A stretch of DNA of 64,000 nt from Loktanella sp. IMCC34160 (GCF_004145845.1 NZ_SELP01000001.1:496001-560000); one strand, 5' to 3'. Positions 26,808 through 36,004 are shown, numbered from the stretch's first letter. Notes: generated by a model from the sequence alone, not told the origin. Numbers and translations: made by a program.

Positions 26808-26968
26808 CGTCGCACGCGGGGGCGGCTGGCCGGACATGGGCCAGACCGGGACATTCGTCCTGTGCCCGCCGCCAATCCGGGACGCCCGTTCCGAAATCAA
26901 GCTGTCCCATTGCAGGGGGGAAACGATCCTTCTAGGCTCCGCCGCGACCAACATGAAAGGGAGCCCCC

Positions 26969-28264
26969 ATGTCCGACGGACCCACCTACGGTTTCGACAC
27001 GCTGCAAATCCACGCGGGCGCCAGCCCCGATCCGGCCACCGGCGCGCGGCAGGTGCCGATTTACCAGACCACCGCCTATGTCTTCAAAGATGCCGATCAC
27101 GCGGCCCGTTTGTTCAACCTGCAAGAGGTCGGCTACATCTACTCCCGCCTGACCAACCCGACTGTCGCGGCGCTGGCCGAACGGATCGTGACGCTGGAAG
27201 GCGGGGTCGGGGGCTTCTGCTGTTCCTCGGGCCATGCGGCGCAGATCATGGCGCTGTTCCCGCTGATGGGGCCGGGCCTGAACATCGTCGCCTCGAACCG
27301 CCTGTATGGCGGCACCATCACCCAGTTCAGCCGCACGATCCAGCGCTTCGGCTGGTCCTGCACCTTCGTCGATTTCGACGATCTGGATGCGGTGAAGGCG
27401 GCGATCGACGACAACACCCGCGCGGTGTTCTGTGAATCCATCGCCAACCCCGGCGGCTATATCACCGATCTGGACGCGATCTCGGCCGTGGCCGATGCGG
27501 CGGGTGTGCCGCTGATCGTCGACAACACGTCGGCTACCCCCTACCTGTGCCGCCCGATCGAACATGGCGCGACCATCGTCGTCCATTCGACCACGAAATA
27601 CCTGACCGGCAATGGCACCGTCACCGGCGGCTGCGTCGTCGACTCGGGCAAATTCGACTGGGGCAAATCGGGCAAGTTCCCGTCGCTGGCCGCGCCGGAA
27701 CCGGCCTACCACGGGCTGAACTTCTTCGAGGCGCTGGGCCCGATGGCCTATACCTTCCACGGCATCGCCGTGGGTCTGCGCGACCTTGGCATGACCATGA
27801 ACCCGCAGGCGGCGCATTACACGCTGATGGGGATCGAAACCCTGTCGCTGCGGATGCAGAAGCATGTGGAAAACGCCGAGAAGGTCGCCGCCTGGCTGGA
27901 GGCCGATCCGCGCGTCGATTACGTGACCTACGCCGGCCTGAAATCTTCGCCTTACAATGACCGCGTGGCCAAGATCTGCCCCAAGGGCGCGGGCGCGCTG
28001 TTCACCTTCGCGGTGAAGGGTGGCTATGACGCCTGCGTCAAGCTGGTCGATAGTCTTGAGCTGTTCAGCCATGTCGCCAACCTTGGCGACACCCGGTCGC
28101 TGATCATCCATTCGGCCTCGACCACGCACCGGCAGTTGACCGAAGAACAACAGCGCGCCGCAGGCGCCGCCCCCGAGGTGGTGCGCCTGTCGATCGGGAC
28201 CGAAGACCCCGATGACATCATCGCCGATCTGGATCAGGCGCTGACCAAGGCCACGTCGAAGTAG
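26969..28264 (+). CDS. metY: O-acetylhomoserine sulfhydrylase (MetY-type)
   Basis: A 431-residue Cys/Met-metabolism PLP enzyme. It forms homocysteine (or methionine) from O-acetylhomoserine and sulfide (or methanethiol). The start is YGFDTLQIHAGASPDPATGA with the conserved QTTAYVF. The PLP lysine is Lys210 in HSTTKYLTGNG, and YSRLTNPTV is the cofactor-phosphate segment of the neighbouring subunit. The length fits MetY better than the shorter MetZ/MetB. AAGGGAG lies at 7 nt. I looked for a SAM riboswitch in 26808-26968 and could not support one. A strong terminator follows at 28311. Confidence 0.93.
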   Translation: MSDGPTYGFDTLQIHAGASPDPATGARQVPIYQTTAYVFKDADHAARLFNLQEVGYIYSRLTNPTVAALAERIVTLEGGVGGFCCSSGHAAQIMALFPLMGPGLNIVASNRLYGGTITQFSRTIQRFGWSCTFVDFDDLDAVKAAIDDNTRAVFCESIANPGGYITDLDAISAVADAAGVPLIVDNTSATPYLCRPIEHGATIVVHSTTKYLTGNGTVTGGCVVDSGKFDWGKSGKFPSLAAPEPAYHGLNFFEALGPMAYTFHGIAVGLRDLGMTMNPQAAHYTLMGIETLSLRMQKHVENAEKVAAWLEADPRVDYVTYAGLKSSPYNDRVAKICPKGAGALFTFAVKGGYDACVKLVDSLELFSHVANLGDTRSLIIHSASTTHRQLTEEQQRAAGAAPEVVRLSIGTEDPDDIIADLDQALTKATSK

Positions 28265-28310
28265 GGAATCCCGGACTGGTCGTGACCGGTCCGGCCCGTT
28301 CAGAATGATG

Positions 28311-28341
28311 CCGCACCCCAGTATTCCGGGGTGCGGTTTTT
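28311..28341 (+). terminator. Terminator of metY
   Basis: Perfect 9-bp stem CCGCACCCC (28311-28319) / GGGGTGCGG (28328-28336) with an 8-nt loop and TTTTT. It ends 20 nt before the next small gene. Confidence 0.93.
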
Positions 28342-28361
28342 CATTTTGAAAGGAACGACAG

Positions 28362-28589
28362 ATGTGCCCGATTGATGTAGGCTCTGACCCCTCCACCCCG
28401 TCCGACGGCGGCCCGGCCCCCGATGGCGGAACCAAGACCACGACGACCACCGAAGGCGGCACCACCGTCACCACGAAAAGCGGCGGATCGTCGGGCAATG
28501 TGTCGATCAAGATCGTCAGCCCCGGCGGCAAGGTGATCCGCATCCTTGTAAACGGCAAGACCGGCGAGATCATTCATATCGAGAAATAG
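28362..28589 (+). CDS. Small Thr/Gly-rich protein, 75 residues
   Basis: ATG 28362 is preceded by AAAGGA at 8 nt. The N-terminal 45 residues are disordered and Ser/Thr/Gly/Asp-rich (DGGTKTTTTTEGGTTVTTKS). The C-terminal 27 residues (VSIKIVSPGGKVIRILVNGK) plus TGEIIHIEK look like two beta strands, reminiscent of the end of PepSY-type domains. There is no signal peptide. It begins right after the metY terminator, so it is either read-through or separately expressed. No function assigned. Confidence 0.55.
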   Translation: MCPIDVGSDPSTPSDGGPAPDGGTKTTTTTEGGTTVTTKSGGSSGNVSIKIVSPGGKVIRILVNGKTGEIIHIEK

Positions 28590-28603
28590 CCCCCCGGGTG
28601 CTG

Positions 28604-28631
28604 AAGGCCCGCCCGATCAGGGGCGGGCCTT
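28604..28631. terminator. Bidirectional terminator
   Basis: Perfect 11-bp stem AAGGCCCGCCC / GGGCGGGCCTT with a GATCAG loop, between the convergent 75-residue gene and the SIMPL gene. Confidence 0.85.
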
Positions 28632-28638
28632 GCTGGAC

Positions 28639-29379
28639 TCAGTTCGCCTCGGACAGCTCAAAGACCATCGAGATGCTGGAGTAGATGGTGATTTCACCCG
28701 GGGCGACGGGGACTGCCATCTGCGGGGCGGACCGGGACGAGGCCATTTCCATGACAGGCGCGGCCATCGCGCCATAGCCGCCGCCATCGCTGATCGACCC
28801 GTCGGTGATCCGAACCACCGTCCCCAGCTCCATCCCCGCCGCATCGGCGTACAGCGCGGCAAGCCGCATCGCCTCGGCCACGGCACGGCGGCGGGCCTCG
28901 TCCCTGACGCTGTCTTCGTCCTGAAGCCCGAAGCGGATGCCCTGCACCATGTTGGCCCCGTCCCCGACGGTGGCGGACAGAACCTCGCCCACGGCGTTGA
29001 TGTCACGGATCTTGGCGGTGATCGTATTGGTCGCGGTAAAGCCCACGATGTTGGAATAGTCGGTCCCGCCCAACAGGTTCTGCCCATAGCGGGGGGTCAG
29101 CCGGATCGAGCCGGACTGCACATCGGCCGCGGCCACGCCCTTGGCCGCCAGCCCTTCCAGCACTGCCGCTGTCCGCGCCGATGCCTCGTCCATGGTGGCT
29201 GCCTCCGTCTCGGCCTCGACCCGGACGCCAAGGGTCACGGTGGCCATGTCGGGCGGGACAGAAACCTCTCCCTGCCCGGAAATGTCGATTGAACGCAGCG
29301 GACCGCCGTCATCGGCCCAAGCGGCGGGGCCGACAAGAAGGGAAAGCGTGGCAAGGGTGACAATCATCAAACGGCGCAT
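28639..29379 (-). CDS. SIMPL-domain (DUF541) exported protein
   Basis: A 246-residue protein with a signal peptide (MRRLMIVTLATLSLLVGPAAWA). The mature part is a single SIMPL/DUF541 domain, starting ISGQGEVSVPPDMATVTLGV, with the usual EA.A..mAa/Ala-rich helix and the RYGQNLLGG and TVVRITDGS segments. Family members include BP26 of Brucella and oligomeric periplasmic proteins; the molecular role is not settled. ATG 29379 has AGGAG 6 nt upstream. Probably periplasmic or outer-membrane associated. Confidence 0.85.
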   Translation of the reverse strand: MRRLMIVTLATLSLLVGPAAWADDGGPLRSIDISGQGEVSVPPDMATVTLGVRVEAETEAATMDEASARTAAVLEGLAAKGVAAADVQSGSIRLTPRYGQNLLGGTDYSNIVGFTATNTITAKIRDINAVGEVLSATVGDGANMVQGIRFGLQDEDSVRDEARRRAVAEAMRLAALYADAAGMELGTVVRITDGSISDGGGYGAMAAPVMEMASSRSAPQMAVPVAPGEITIYSSISMVFELSEAN

Positions 29380-29554
29380 GGGAAACTCCTTTTCTGCCCG
29401 GTTGTTCGAATGGTTCACCCCTATGACGCATCTGGCAACCCGGTCCTTGGGTCCGGGCGGGGGATTTCCTTGGACTGGGCGGGAAGTTGCTCTAGCCTCG
29501 GGTCGCGCGCGGGGATACATTCCGTGCCTGAATGAACAATGCTAAAGCCCCCTC

Positions 29555-32236
29555 ATGACGCCAAATTTTTCCCTTTCCCTTTCGGCTGACGGTATCCGCC
29601 TGTTGCGGCGTGCGACCGGCGGCTGGACCCTTGTTGGCGAGGTGGCGCTGGATCACCCTGACCTGCAGGGCGAACTTGGCCGGTTGGCCGAAGTGGCCGC
29701 GCGGCTAGAGCCGGGCGGGGTGCGGACCAAGCTGCTGATCCCGAACGACCAGATCCGCTATATGGCGCTGGATACCACCCGCGCCGAGGACGCCGACGTG
29801 CGGGCCGCGCTGGATGGGGCGACGCCCTATGCGGTGTCCGATCTGGTCTATGATTACACCAAAGGCGGTGGCCGGACCTATATCGCCGCCGTGGCCCGTG
29901 AGACCCTGGACGAGGCCGAAGCCTTTCTGGCCGATCTGCCGTTCCATCCGGTCTGTTTCGCCGGGGTGCCAGAGCCCTTCACGTTCAACGGCGAGGTGTT
30001 CTTTGGCCAGACCAAGGCGGCGGCCAGCGTGCTGCGGGCGGGGGACACCGTTGAACGCGATCCCGAGCCGGTGGCGGTGATCGGGGTCGAGACCCTGCCG
30101 GAGCCTGAACCGTTGGCCGTGGCGGAACTCGGCCCTGAACCCGAGCCGATTCCCGCCCCGGAGGCCGCCCCGGAACCGGATGACGCTCCGATGGCGGAAG
30201 ACGTGCCAGAGCAGGAAGACGCGCCGGTCGAGGAGGACGCGCCGGAGGCAGAGCCACCGGCCGAGGAGGTCGTTTTTGCCAGCCGGGCCAAGCCGCTGGT
30301 CGCCGACCGCACCATGCCGCCGTCCCCGGCCAAGGCGACGCCCGCGCCGAAGACCGATGCGGGCGAGCCGATGTTCGCCAGCCGTGCCCGGCCGGACCCC
30401 GCCGCGCCAAAGGTGGACGGGGCAGGGGATGGCGCGCCGCCCCTTGCGGTGCCGGGGCGCGAGGCAACTGGCCCGCGCCTGAGCATTGGCGCGAAAGACG
30501 CGCCGCCCGCCGCGCCCGCCCGCCCGGTCCGGACCGATGCGCCGGTGTCCGACACCGCCCCGACCGTCGCCCCGGTTGCCGAAGGTGTGGCACCGCCGGT
30601 GTCGCCCGCTGCCTTGGCGGCAACGATGGACCCGGTCGAAGAGGCGGCGGAAGCCCCCGCCGATCCGGAGCCCGCGGGCAAGCCGGGCCTGTTCCGAAGC
30701 CGCCGCAAGGCGGGCAAACGTCCGGCCCCCGCTGTGCCCGAGGAACCGGAAGAAGAGGCCGAACGCCTGACCGTTTTCGGGGCCCGCAAGCGGGGCAAAG
30801 CCGGCCATGTCGTCGGCGGCAAACCCAAGTATCTGGGCCTGATCCTGACGGCGATCCTGATCCTGTTCCTTCTGGCGGTGGCTGCGCTGGCCACCGTGGG
30901 AACCGAAACCATCGCCCGTTGGTTCGGGTTCGGGGATGCCGCTGTCGAGGTCGCTGCCACGGGTGCGGAGGGCGATCTGGTCGCCGTGCCCGTGGCGATC
31001 CCGACCCCGGCTGAGGACTTCCCGAACCTGCCCGCGCCGGAAGAGGAAGCATTGGCCGATGTGGCTGATGCGGAAGACCTGCTTCCGCCTACCGGGGTCG
31101 CGCCAGAGGAAGACCTTGCCGCCCTTGATCCGGAGCTTGCCGCAGAGCCGGAGACTGCGATGGCGGTGGAGCCTTCGCCGGTCAATCCCGGCATCCTGTC
31201 CCCGGCCGAGGTGCAGCGCCGGTACGAAGCGACCGGGGTCTGGCAGCGCGCGCCGCGCCTGCCGCTGATGCCCCGCGTCGAAGGCACCGACGATGTGTTC
31301 CTTGCCGCCGTCGATCCGCACAGCCCCTCTGCCGACGCCATCGCCCTGCCAGCGATTGCCCTGTCCGCCCCCGATCCCGTGATCCCCTTTCCGGTGAACC
31401 CGCCGCCCGCCGATGCCGTCTTTGAACGCGACGCGCGCGGTTTCATTCTGGCCACCACCGTCGGCACCCGCCTGCCTGACGGTCTGATCGTTTATGCCGG
31501 CCGCCCGGCCGTTGTCCCGCCCGCGCGGCCGGACATCGCCCCGACGCCCGGTGACGATGCCACCGAAGACCCCACGACCGAGGAGGTCGCGCTGCCCGAA
31601 GGCCCGCAGGTCACCCCCGGTGGGGTGTCGCTGGCCGGGCTGCGCCCGCGCCCGCGCCCCGGCGATTTCTCGGACTCGGCGGAACGGGACACGCTGGGCG
31701 GGTTCACCCGGGCCGAATTGGCGGGGTTCCGGCCCCGCGCCCGGCCCGAAGACCTTGCCCCGCCGCCACCACCCGCCGATGCGGACGCGATTGCCGCTGC
31801 CCTTGCCGGGGCCATCGATCCTGCGGCAGAGGCGACGGATCTGGCGGTGGCGGTGTCTGTCCGGCCCGACGCACGGCCGCGCAATTTCGACCGGATCGTC
31901 TCGGCCGCCCGGTCCAACCCGCAGCCCGCCCCGGCGGCGGCCGCTGCCCCGGCGCCCTCTGCCTCGGCCTTCGTGGCGCCGAATGGGCCGGTTCCCGGCG
32001 GCGTTGCCCGCGCGGCGACCGAGGACAACGTACTGCGCCTGCGCGACATCAACCTGATCGGGGTGTCGGGGTCATCGTCCAACCGGACCGCCATCGTGCG
32101 CCTGTCCAACGGCCGGATCGAGGTGGTCCGCGTCGGCGACCGTCTGGACGGTGGTCAGGTCAGCGCGATTGGGGAAAACGCACTGTCCTATGTCAAACGG
32201 GGACGGACGATTACATTGGAAATGCCGCGCGGCTGA
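29555..32236 (+). CDS. Large low-complexity single-pass membrane protein with PilM/GspL-like start and GspC/PilP-like end
   Basis: An 893-residue protein of mixed composition. Residues 1-150 form a globular domain (SLSADGIRLLRRATGGWTLV ... LLIPNDQIRYMAL), like the actin-like start of PilM/GspL. Residues 150-420 are Pro/Ala/Glu-rich and disordered. One transmembrane helix spans about 427-449 (YLGLILTAILILFLLAVAAL). A second disordered region runs to about 825. The last ~65 residues (LRDINLIGVSGSSSNRTAIV ... RVGDRLDGGQVSAIG) resemble the GspC/PilP homology region, so the C-terminus is probably periplasmic. Short motifs of the form RPRARPEDL and RPDARPRN recur in the linker. No other T2SS/T4P genes lie here. 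Function unproven. Confidence 0.7.
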   Translation: MTPNFSLSLSADGIRLLRRATGGWTLVGEVALDHPDLQGELGRLAEVAARLEPGGVRTKLLIPNDQIRYMALDTTRAEDADVRAALDGATPYAVSDLVYDYTKGGGRTYIAAVARETLDEAEAFLADLPFHPVCFAGVPEPFTFNGEVFFGQTKAAASVLRAGDTVERDPEPVAVIGVETLPEPEPLAVAELGPEPEPIPAPEAAPEPDDAPMAEDVPEQEDAPVEEDAPEAEPPAEEVVFASRAKPLVADRTMPPSPAKATPAPKTDAGEPMFASRARPDPAAPKVDGAGDGAPPLAVPGREATGPRLSIGAKDAPPAAPARPVRTDAPVSDTAPTVAPVAEGVAPPVSPAALAATMDPVEEAAEAPADPEPAGKPGLFRSRRKAGKRPAPAVPEEPEEEAERLTVFGARKRGKAGHVVGGKPKYLGLILTAILILFLLAVAALATVGTETIARWFGFGDAAVEVAATGAEGDLVAVPVAIPTPAEDFPNLPAPEEEALADVADAEDLLPPTGVAPEEDLAALDPELAAEPETAMAVEPSPVNPGILSPAEVQRRYEATGVWQRAPRLPLMPRVEGTDDVFLAAVDPHSPSADAIALPAIALSAPDPVIPFPVNPPPADAVFERDARGFILATTVGTRLPDGLIVYAGRPAVVPPARPDIAPTPGDDATEDPTTEEVALPEGPQVTPGGVSLAGLRPRPRPGDFSDSAERDTLGGFTRAELAGFRPRARPEDLAPPPPPADADAIAAALAGAIDPAAEATDLAVAVSVRPDARPRNFDRIVSAARSNPQPAPAAAAAPAPSASAFVAPNGPVPGGVARAATEDNVLRLRDINLIGVSGSSSNRTAIVRLSNGRIEVVRVGDRLDGGQVSAIGENALSYVKRGRTITLEMPRG

Positions 32237-32316
32237 GGCTGTCCGTCGCGAAACTGTCATTCCGGGGCGCTAGCTGCCGGGTGGTGTTTCGCGCCGGGGA
32301 ATGAAAGACTGGGACC

Positions 32317-34242
32317 ATGGAAAGCTTTCTGTATCAGGCAACGATCTATCTGGGCGCCGCGGTCATCGCGGTGCCGCTTGCCGCGCGCCTTGGGCTTGGG
32401 TCCGTGCTTGGCTACCTTGTGGCGGGGATCATCATCGGCCCGGTGACCGGGCTGGTCGGGAGCGAGACGCAGGATTTGCAGCACTTTGCCGAATTCGGCG
32501 TGGTCATGATGCTGTTCCTGATCGGGCTGGAGCTGGAGCCGCGCACGCTTTGGGCCATGCGCACGCGCCTGCTGGGCCTTGGCGGCTTGCAGATTTTCAT
32601 CACCGGCGGGGTCATCATGTGGGTGGCCATGTTGGCCGGGGAAACCACCCAGACCGCGCTGGCCGTGGGCATGATCCTTGCCCTGTCATCGACCGCCATC
32701 GTGCTGCAAACCCTGACCGAAAAGGGGCTGGTGCAGACGCAGGGCGGCCGCAACGTGTTTTCCGTCCTTCTAAGCCAGGATATCGCGGTAATCCCGATGC
32801 TGGCGATCCTGCCCTTGCTGGCGGTGCGTTCTCCGGTGCTGCTGAACCCCGACGGGTCGATGTCGCGGGCCTCGGACCCGGATCATCATGGGGACGGGCA
32901 TGGGGTGTTTTCCCTGCTGGAAGGGATGCCCGGTTGGGCGGTGACACTGGCGACGCTGGCCGCCGTCGCGCTGATCATCCTTGCAGGTGTGTTCCTGACC
33001 CGGCCGGTGTTCCGTTATATCCACCACGCCCGCCTGCGCGAGATGTATACGGCGCTGGCCCTTCTGATGGTCGTTTCCATCGCCGTGGTGATGGAGGTCG
33101 TGGGCCTGTCCCCGGCGCTGGGCACCTTCCTTGCCGGGGTTGTCCTTGCCAACTCTGAATTCCGGCACGAGCTGGAAAGCGACCTTGAACCGTTCAAGGG
33201 TCTGCTGCTTGGGCTGTTCTTTATCACCGTGGGGGCGGGGTTCGATTTCGGGGCCTTCTTCAAGGACTGGGGCGATATCATCGGGCTGACGATCCTGCTG
33301 ATCGGGATCAAGGGTGTCATCCTGTATTTCCTTGCCCGCCTCTGGCGGCTCAAGCCGCATGACCGCTGGCTGTTCACCCTCAGCCTCAGTCAGGCGGGGG
33401 AGTTCGGCTTTGTCCTGATTTCCTTCGCGCTGGCGGCCGGGGTGCTGACGCCGGGCATGGGGCAGAAGCTGCTTCTGGTGATCGCGCTGTCGATGCTGAT
33501 CACCCCGCTGTTGTTCATCCTTTATGAATACCGGGCCCGCCGCATGAAGACCGAGGTGGAGGCGGAACCGGACGAGATCAACGAGGACGGGCCGGTGATC
33601 ATCGCGGGGATCGGCCGGTTCGGCCAGATCGTGAACCGGCTGGTGCAAAGCGCTGGCTTCAAGACCGTGGTTCTGGATGCCGACCTTGAGACAGTCCAGA
33701 TGATGCGGAAATTTGGGTTTCGCGGGTTCTTTGGCGACCCGACCCGCCCTGACCTGCTGAAGGCCGCCGGGATCGCCGAGGCGCGGGTGCTGGTGGTGGC
33801 GCTGGACGACAAGGCGGCAGCGGTCCGGCTGGTGTCCTACGCCCGCAAGGAACGGCCCGACCTGCATATCGTCGCCCGTGCCCGCGACCGTGTGCATGTG
33901 TTCGAACTCTATCAGGCCGGGGCCAATGACATCGTGCGCGAGCTGTTCGACAGCTCGCTTCGGGCGGGGCGTTATGTTCTGGAAAACCTTGGGCTGTCGG
34001 ACTACGAGGCGGCGCAGGCCGAGGACATGTTCTATCACCACGACCGCGAGAACATGATCGAACTGGCGCCGCTGTGGAAACCCGGCGTGCCGGTGGAACA
34101 GAACCCGGACTACATCAGCCGCGCCCGCGAGTTGAACAACGAGTTGGAGACCGCGCTGGCCAGCCGCCAGCAGCGCAACGAGAAAGCCCCGCAGCGGGGC
34201 GGACGACGGGGCCTTGTCTCGTCCGGCGAAAAACAGGGCTAA
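32317..34242 (+). CDS. kefC: Kef-type monovalent cation:proton antiporter (CPA2)
   Basis: A 641-residue CPA2 transporter. About twelve hydrophobic segments cover residues 5-395 (family Na_H_Exchanger), with the MMLFLIGLELEP motif of Kef proteins near residue 63. A cytosolic TrkA-N/RCK domain starts VIIAGIGRFGQIVNRLVQSA (about 428), a dinucleotide-binding fold, and includes FRGFFGDPTRPDLL. The C-terminal tail is basic. It would exchange K+ (or Na+) for protons. No KefF/KefG partner is adjacent. The symbol is by similarity to KefB/KefC only. Confidence 0.9.
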   Translation: MESFLYQATIYLGAAVIAVPLAARLGLGSVLGYLVAGIIIGPVTGLVGSETQDLQHFAEFGVVMMLFLIGLELEPRTLWAMRTRLLGLGGLQIFITGGVIMWVAMLAGETTQTALAVGMILALSSTAIVLQTLTEKGLVQTQGGRNVFSVLLSQDIAVIPMLAILPLLAVRSPVLLNPDGSMSRASDPDHHGDGHGVFSLLEGMPGWAVTLATLAAVALIILAGVFLTRPVFRYIHHARLREMYTALALLMVVSIAVVMEVVGLSPALGTFLAGVVLANSEFRHELESDLEPFKGLLLGLFFITVGAGFDFGAFFKDWGDIIGLTILLIGIKGVILYFLARLWRLKPHDRWLFTLSLSQAGEFGFVLISFALAAGVLTPGMGQKLLLVIALSMLITPLLFILYEYRARRMKTEVEAEPDEINEDGPVIIAGIGRFGQIVNRLVQSAGFKTVVLDADLETVQMMRKFGFRGFFGDPTRPDLLKAAGIAEARVLVVALDDKAAAVRLVSYARKERPDLHIVARARDRVHVFELYQAGANDIVRELFDSSLRAGRYVLENLGLSDYEAAQAEDMFYHHDRENMIELAPLWKPGVPVEQNPDYISRARELNNELETALASRQQRNEKAPQRGGRRGLVSSGEKQG

Positions 34243-34260
34243 GCGGCGGATTTTCCTTGC

Positions 34261-34294
34261 GTGGCGCGGATAACGGCCCTATCCGGGCCGCCAC
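34261..34294 (+). other. Structured spacer: nested alternative hairpins
   Basis: GTGGC (34261-34265) pairs with GCCAC (34290-34294). Inside, GGATA/TATCC (34268-34272/34280-34284) and GGCCC/GGGCC (34275-34279/34285-34289) are mutually exclusive. It is followed by TTT. It is either the kefC terminator or a leader of nspC, 37 nt upstream of its start. Confidence 0.45.
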
Positions 34295-34330
34295 TTTGGT
34301 CCTGCTCTGATCTTTGGGGGGATTTAGACG

Positions 34331-35425
34331 ATGCAGACGCCCTATTACCTGATCGACAAGGCGCGGCTTCTTCCGAACATGGAAAAGATTGCGTGGCTGC
34401 GGGAAAACTCGGGCGCCAAGGCGCTTTTGGCGCTGAAATGCTTTGCCACCTGGGATGTGTTCGACTTCATGTCGGATTACATGGACGGGACCACATCGTC
34501 GTCGCTGTACGAGGTCCGGCTGGGGCGCGAGAAATTCCCGGGCGAAACCCATGCCTATTCCGTCGCCTATGCCGATCACGAGATCGACGAGGTGATCGGC
34601 CATTCCGACAAGATCATTTTCAACACCATCGGCCAGTTGGACCGGTTCGACACGCAATCGGCCAACCATGTGCGCGGGCTGCGGGTGAACCCCGGCGTGT
34701 CGACCAGCGGTTTTGACCTTGCCGACCCGGCGCGGCCGTTTTCGCGGCTGGGCGAACATGACCCCGAAGCGATCGCCAAGGTGATCGACCGGGTGTCGGG
34801 CTTCATGTTCCACAACAACTGTGAAAACGCCGATTTCGACCGGTTCGACAACATGCTGTCGCTGATCGAACAGCGCTTCGGCCACCTGATCCGCGACATG
34901 AAATGGATCAGCCTTGGCGGCGGCATCCATTTCACCGGCGAAGGCTATCCGCTGGACCGGCTGGCCGACCGGCTGAAACGGTTTTCGGATACCAATGGCG
35001 TGCAGGTCTATCTTGAACCCGGCGAGGCGGCGATCACCAAGTCGACCACGCTAGAGGTGACGGTTCTGGATACGCTGTTCAACGGCAAGAACCTTGCCAT
35101 CGTGGACAGCAGCATCGAGGCGCATATGCTGGATCTGCTGATCTACCGCGAAAGCGCCAAGATTAGCCCGAACGAAGGCCCGGAAGAGTGGATGATTTGC
35201 GGCAAGTCCTGCCTTGCCGGGGATATCTTCGGCGAGTTCCGCTTTGCCGACCCGATCCGCCCCGGCGACCGGATCAGCATTCAGGACGCCGCCGGCTATA
35301 CCATGGTCAAGAAGAACTGGTTCAACGGCGTCAAGATGCCCGCCATCGCGGTGCGCGAGCTAGACGGCACCGTGCGTCTGGTGCGCGATTTCGGATACGA
35401 GGATTTCGCGGCGGCATTGTCCTAA
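34331..35425 (+). CDS. nspC: Carboxynorspermidine/carboxyspermidine decarboxylase
   Basis: A 364-residue PLP enzyme of the alanine-racemase-fold decarboxylases. It removes CO2 from carboxy(nor)spermidine to give (nor)spermidine. The PLP lysine is Lys36 in ALLALKCFATWDVF. Later motifs are VSGFMFHNNCENADFDRF, WISLGGGIHFTGEGYP, YLEPGEAA and the catalytic Cys region GKSCLAGDIFGEF. The start is fixed by GGGGGG at 8-13 nt and the conserved MQTPYYLIDK. First gene of a three-gene polyamine operon with the synthase at 36005. Confidence 0.95.
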   Translation: MQTPYYLIDKARLLPNMEKIAWLRENSGAKALLALKCFATWDVFDFMSDYMDGTTSSSLYEVRLGREKFPGETHAYSVAYADHEIDEVIGHSDKIIFNTIGQLDRFDTQSANHVRGLRVNPGVSTSGFDLADPARPFSRLGEHDPEAIAKVIDRVSGFMFHNNCENADFDRFDNMLSLIEQRFGHLIRDMKWISLGGGIHFTGEGYPLDRLADRLKRFSDTNGVQVYLEPGEAAITKSTTLEVTVLDTLFNGKNLAIVDSSIEAHMLDLLIYRESAKISPNEGPEEWMICGKSCLAGDIFGEFRFADPIRPGDRISIQDAAGYTMVKKNWFNGVKMPAIAVRELDGTVRLVRDFGYEDFAAALS

Positions 35426-35452
35426 GCCTCGTATCGATCGGGAGAAGGCCAC

Positions 35453-35971
35453 ATGTCTTTTGACTATGATCGTCTGTATCGCGATACGCCCGATGCGCTG
35501 GGCCCGCCGTCGAAGCCCTTTGTGGACTTCTTCAAGCGGGTTGCCGGACGGGGGCTGACCGTCCTTGACCTGGGCTGTGGGCAGGGGCGTGACGCCCTGT
35601 TCATCGCGCGGATGGGGCACCCGGTGCTTGGCGTCGATATCGCGCCGCACGGCATCGCGGCCCTGAACGCGGCAGCGCAGGCCGAGGGCATTCCGGCACG
35701 GGGCGTTGTCGCCGATATCGTGGATTTCCAGCCCGAAGCGATGTTCGATGTGCTACTTCTGGACCGGACATTGCATATGCTGGCCGAAGGGCCGCGGCTG
35801 TCGGTACTGGCGCGGCTGCTGGATCATGTTGAACCGGGTGGCTGGGTGCTGATTTCTGACGAAGCGCCGAATATGCCGGGGATCAGGCAGGTGATCGCGG
35901 GCCACGGCGCTGGCTGGCGGACGGAATACGAAAAGGCCGGTTGGCTCTTCCTGCAACGTGACGCAGACTAG
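35453..35971 (+). CDS. Class I SAM-dependent methyltransferase
   Basis: A 172-residue methyltransferase. Motif I is VLDLGCGQGRDALFIARMG (about 38-56), the acidic end of strand 2 is LGVDIAPHGIAALN, and motif III-like MFDVLLLDRTLHML follows. It is of the Methyltransf_11/TehB-like type with no substrate-specific domain. It lies 27 nt after nspC and 33 nt before the synthase, on the same strand, so it is part of the polyamine operon. Whether it methylates a polyamine, tellurite or something else cannot be told. GGAGAAGG lies upstream. Confidence 0.85.
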   Translation: MSFDYDRLYRDTPDALGPPSKPFVDFFKRVAGRGLTVLDLGCGQGRDALFIARMGHPVLGVDIAPHGIAALNAAAQAEGIPARGVVADIVDFQPEAMFDVLLLDRTLHMLAEGPRLSVLARLLDHVEPGGWVLISDEAPNMPGIRQVIAGHGAGWRTEYEKAGWLFLQRDAD

Positions 35972-36004
35972 GATTGAAACTCTAACCAAAGGGGGTTTGG
36001 CCCG

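Noticed and set aside
25602-26954. 450-residue version of the LysR gene
   Set aside because: The extra N-terminal ~155 residues carry no domain and run through the divergent small gene; the HTH begins at ATG 26489.
26808-26968. Possible SAM-II-type riboswitch before metY
   Set aside because: The expected conserved loops and GCUAAA-AAGG-type core are not present; only generic GC-rich pairing is visible.
34268-34289. H-type pseudoknot upstream of nspC
   Set aside because: The second loop between the crossing stems would have zero nucleotides, which is not geometrically possible; the stems must be alternatives.
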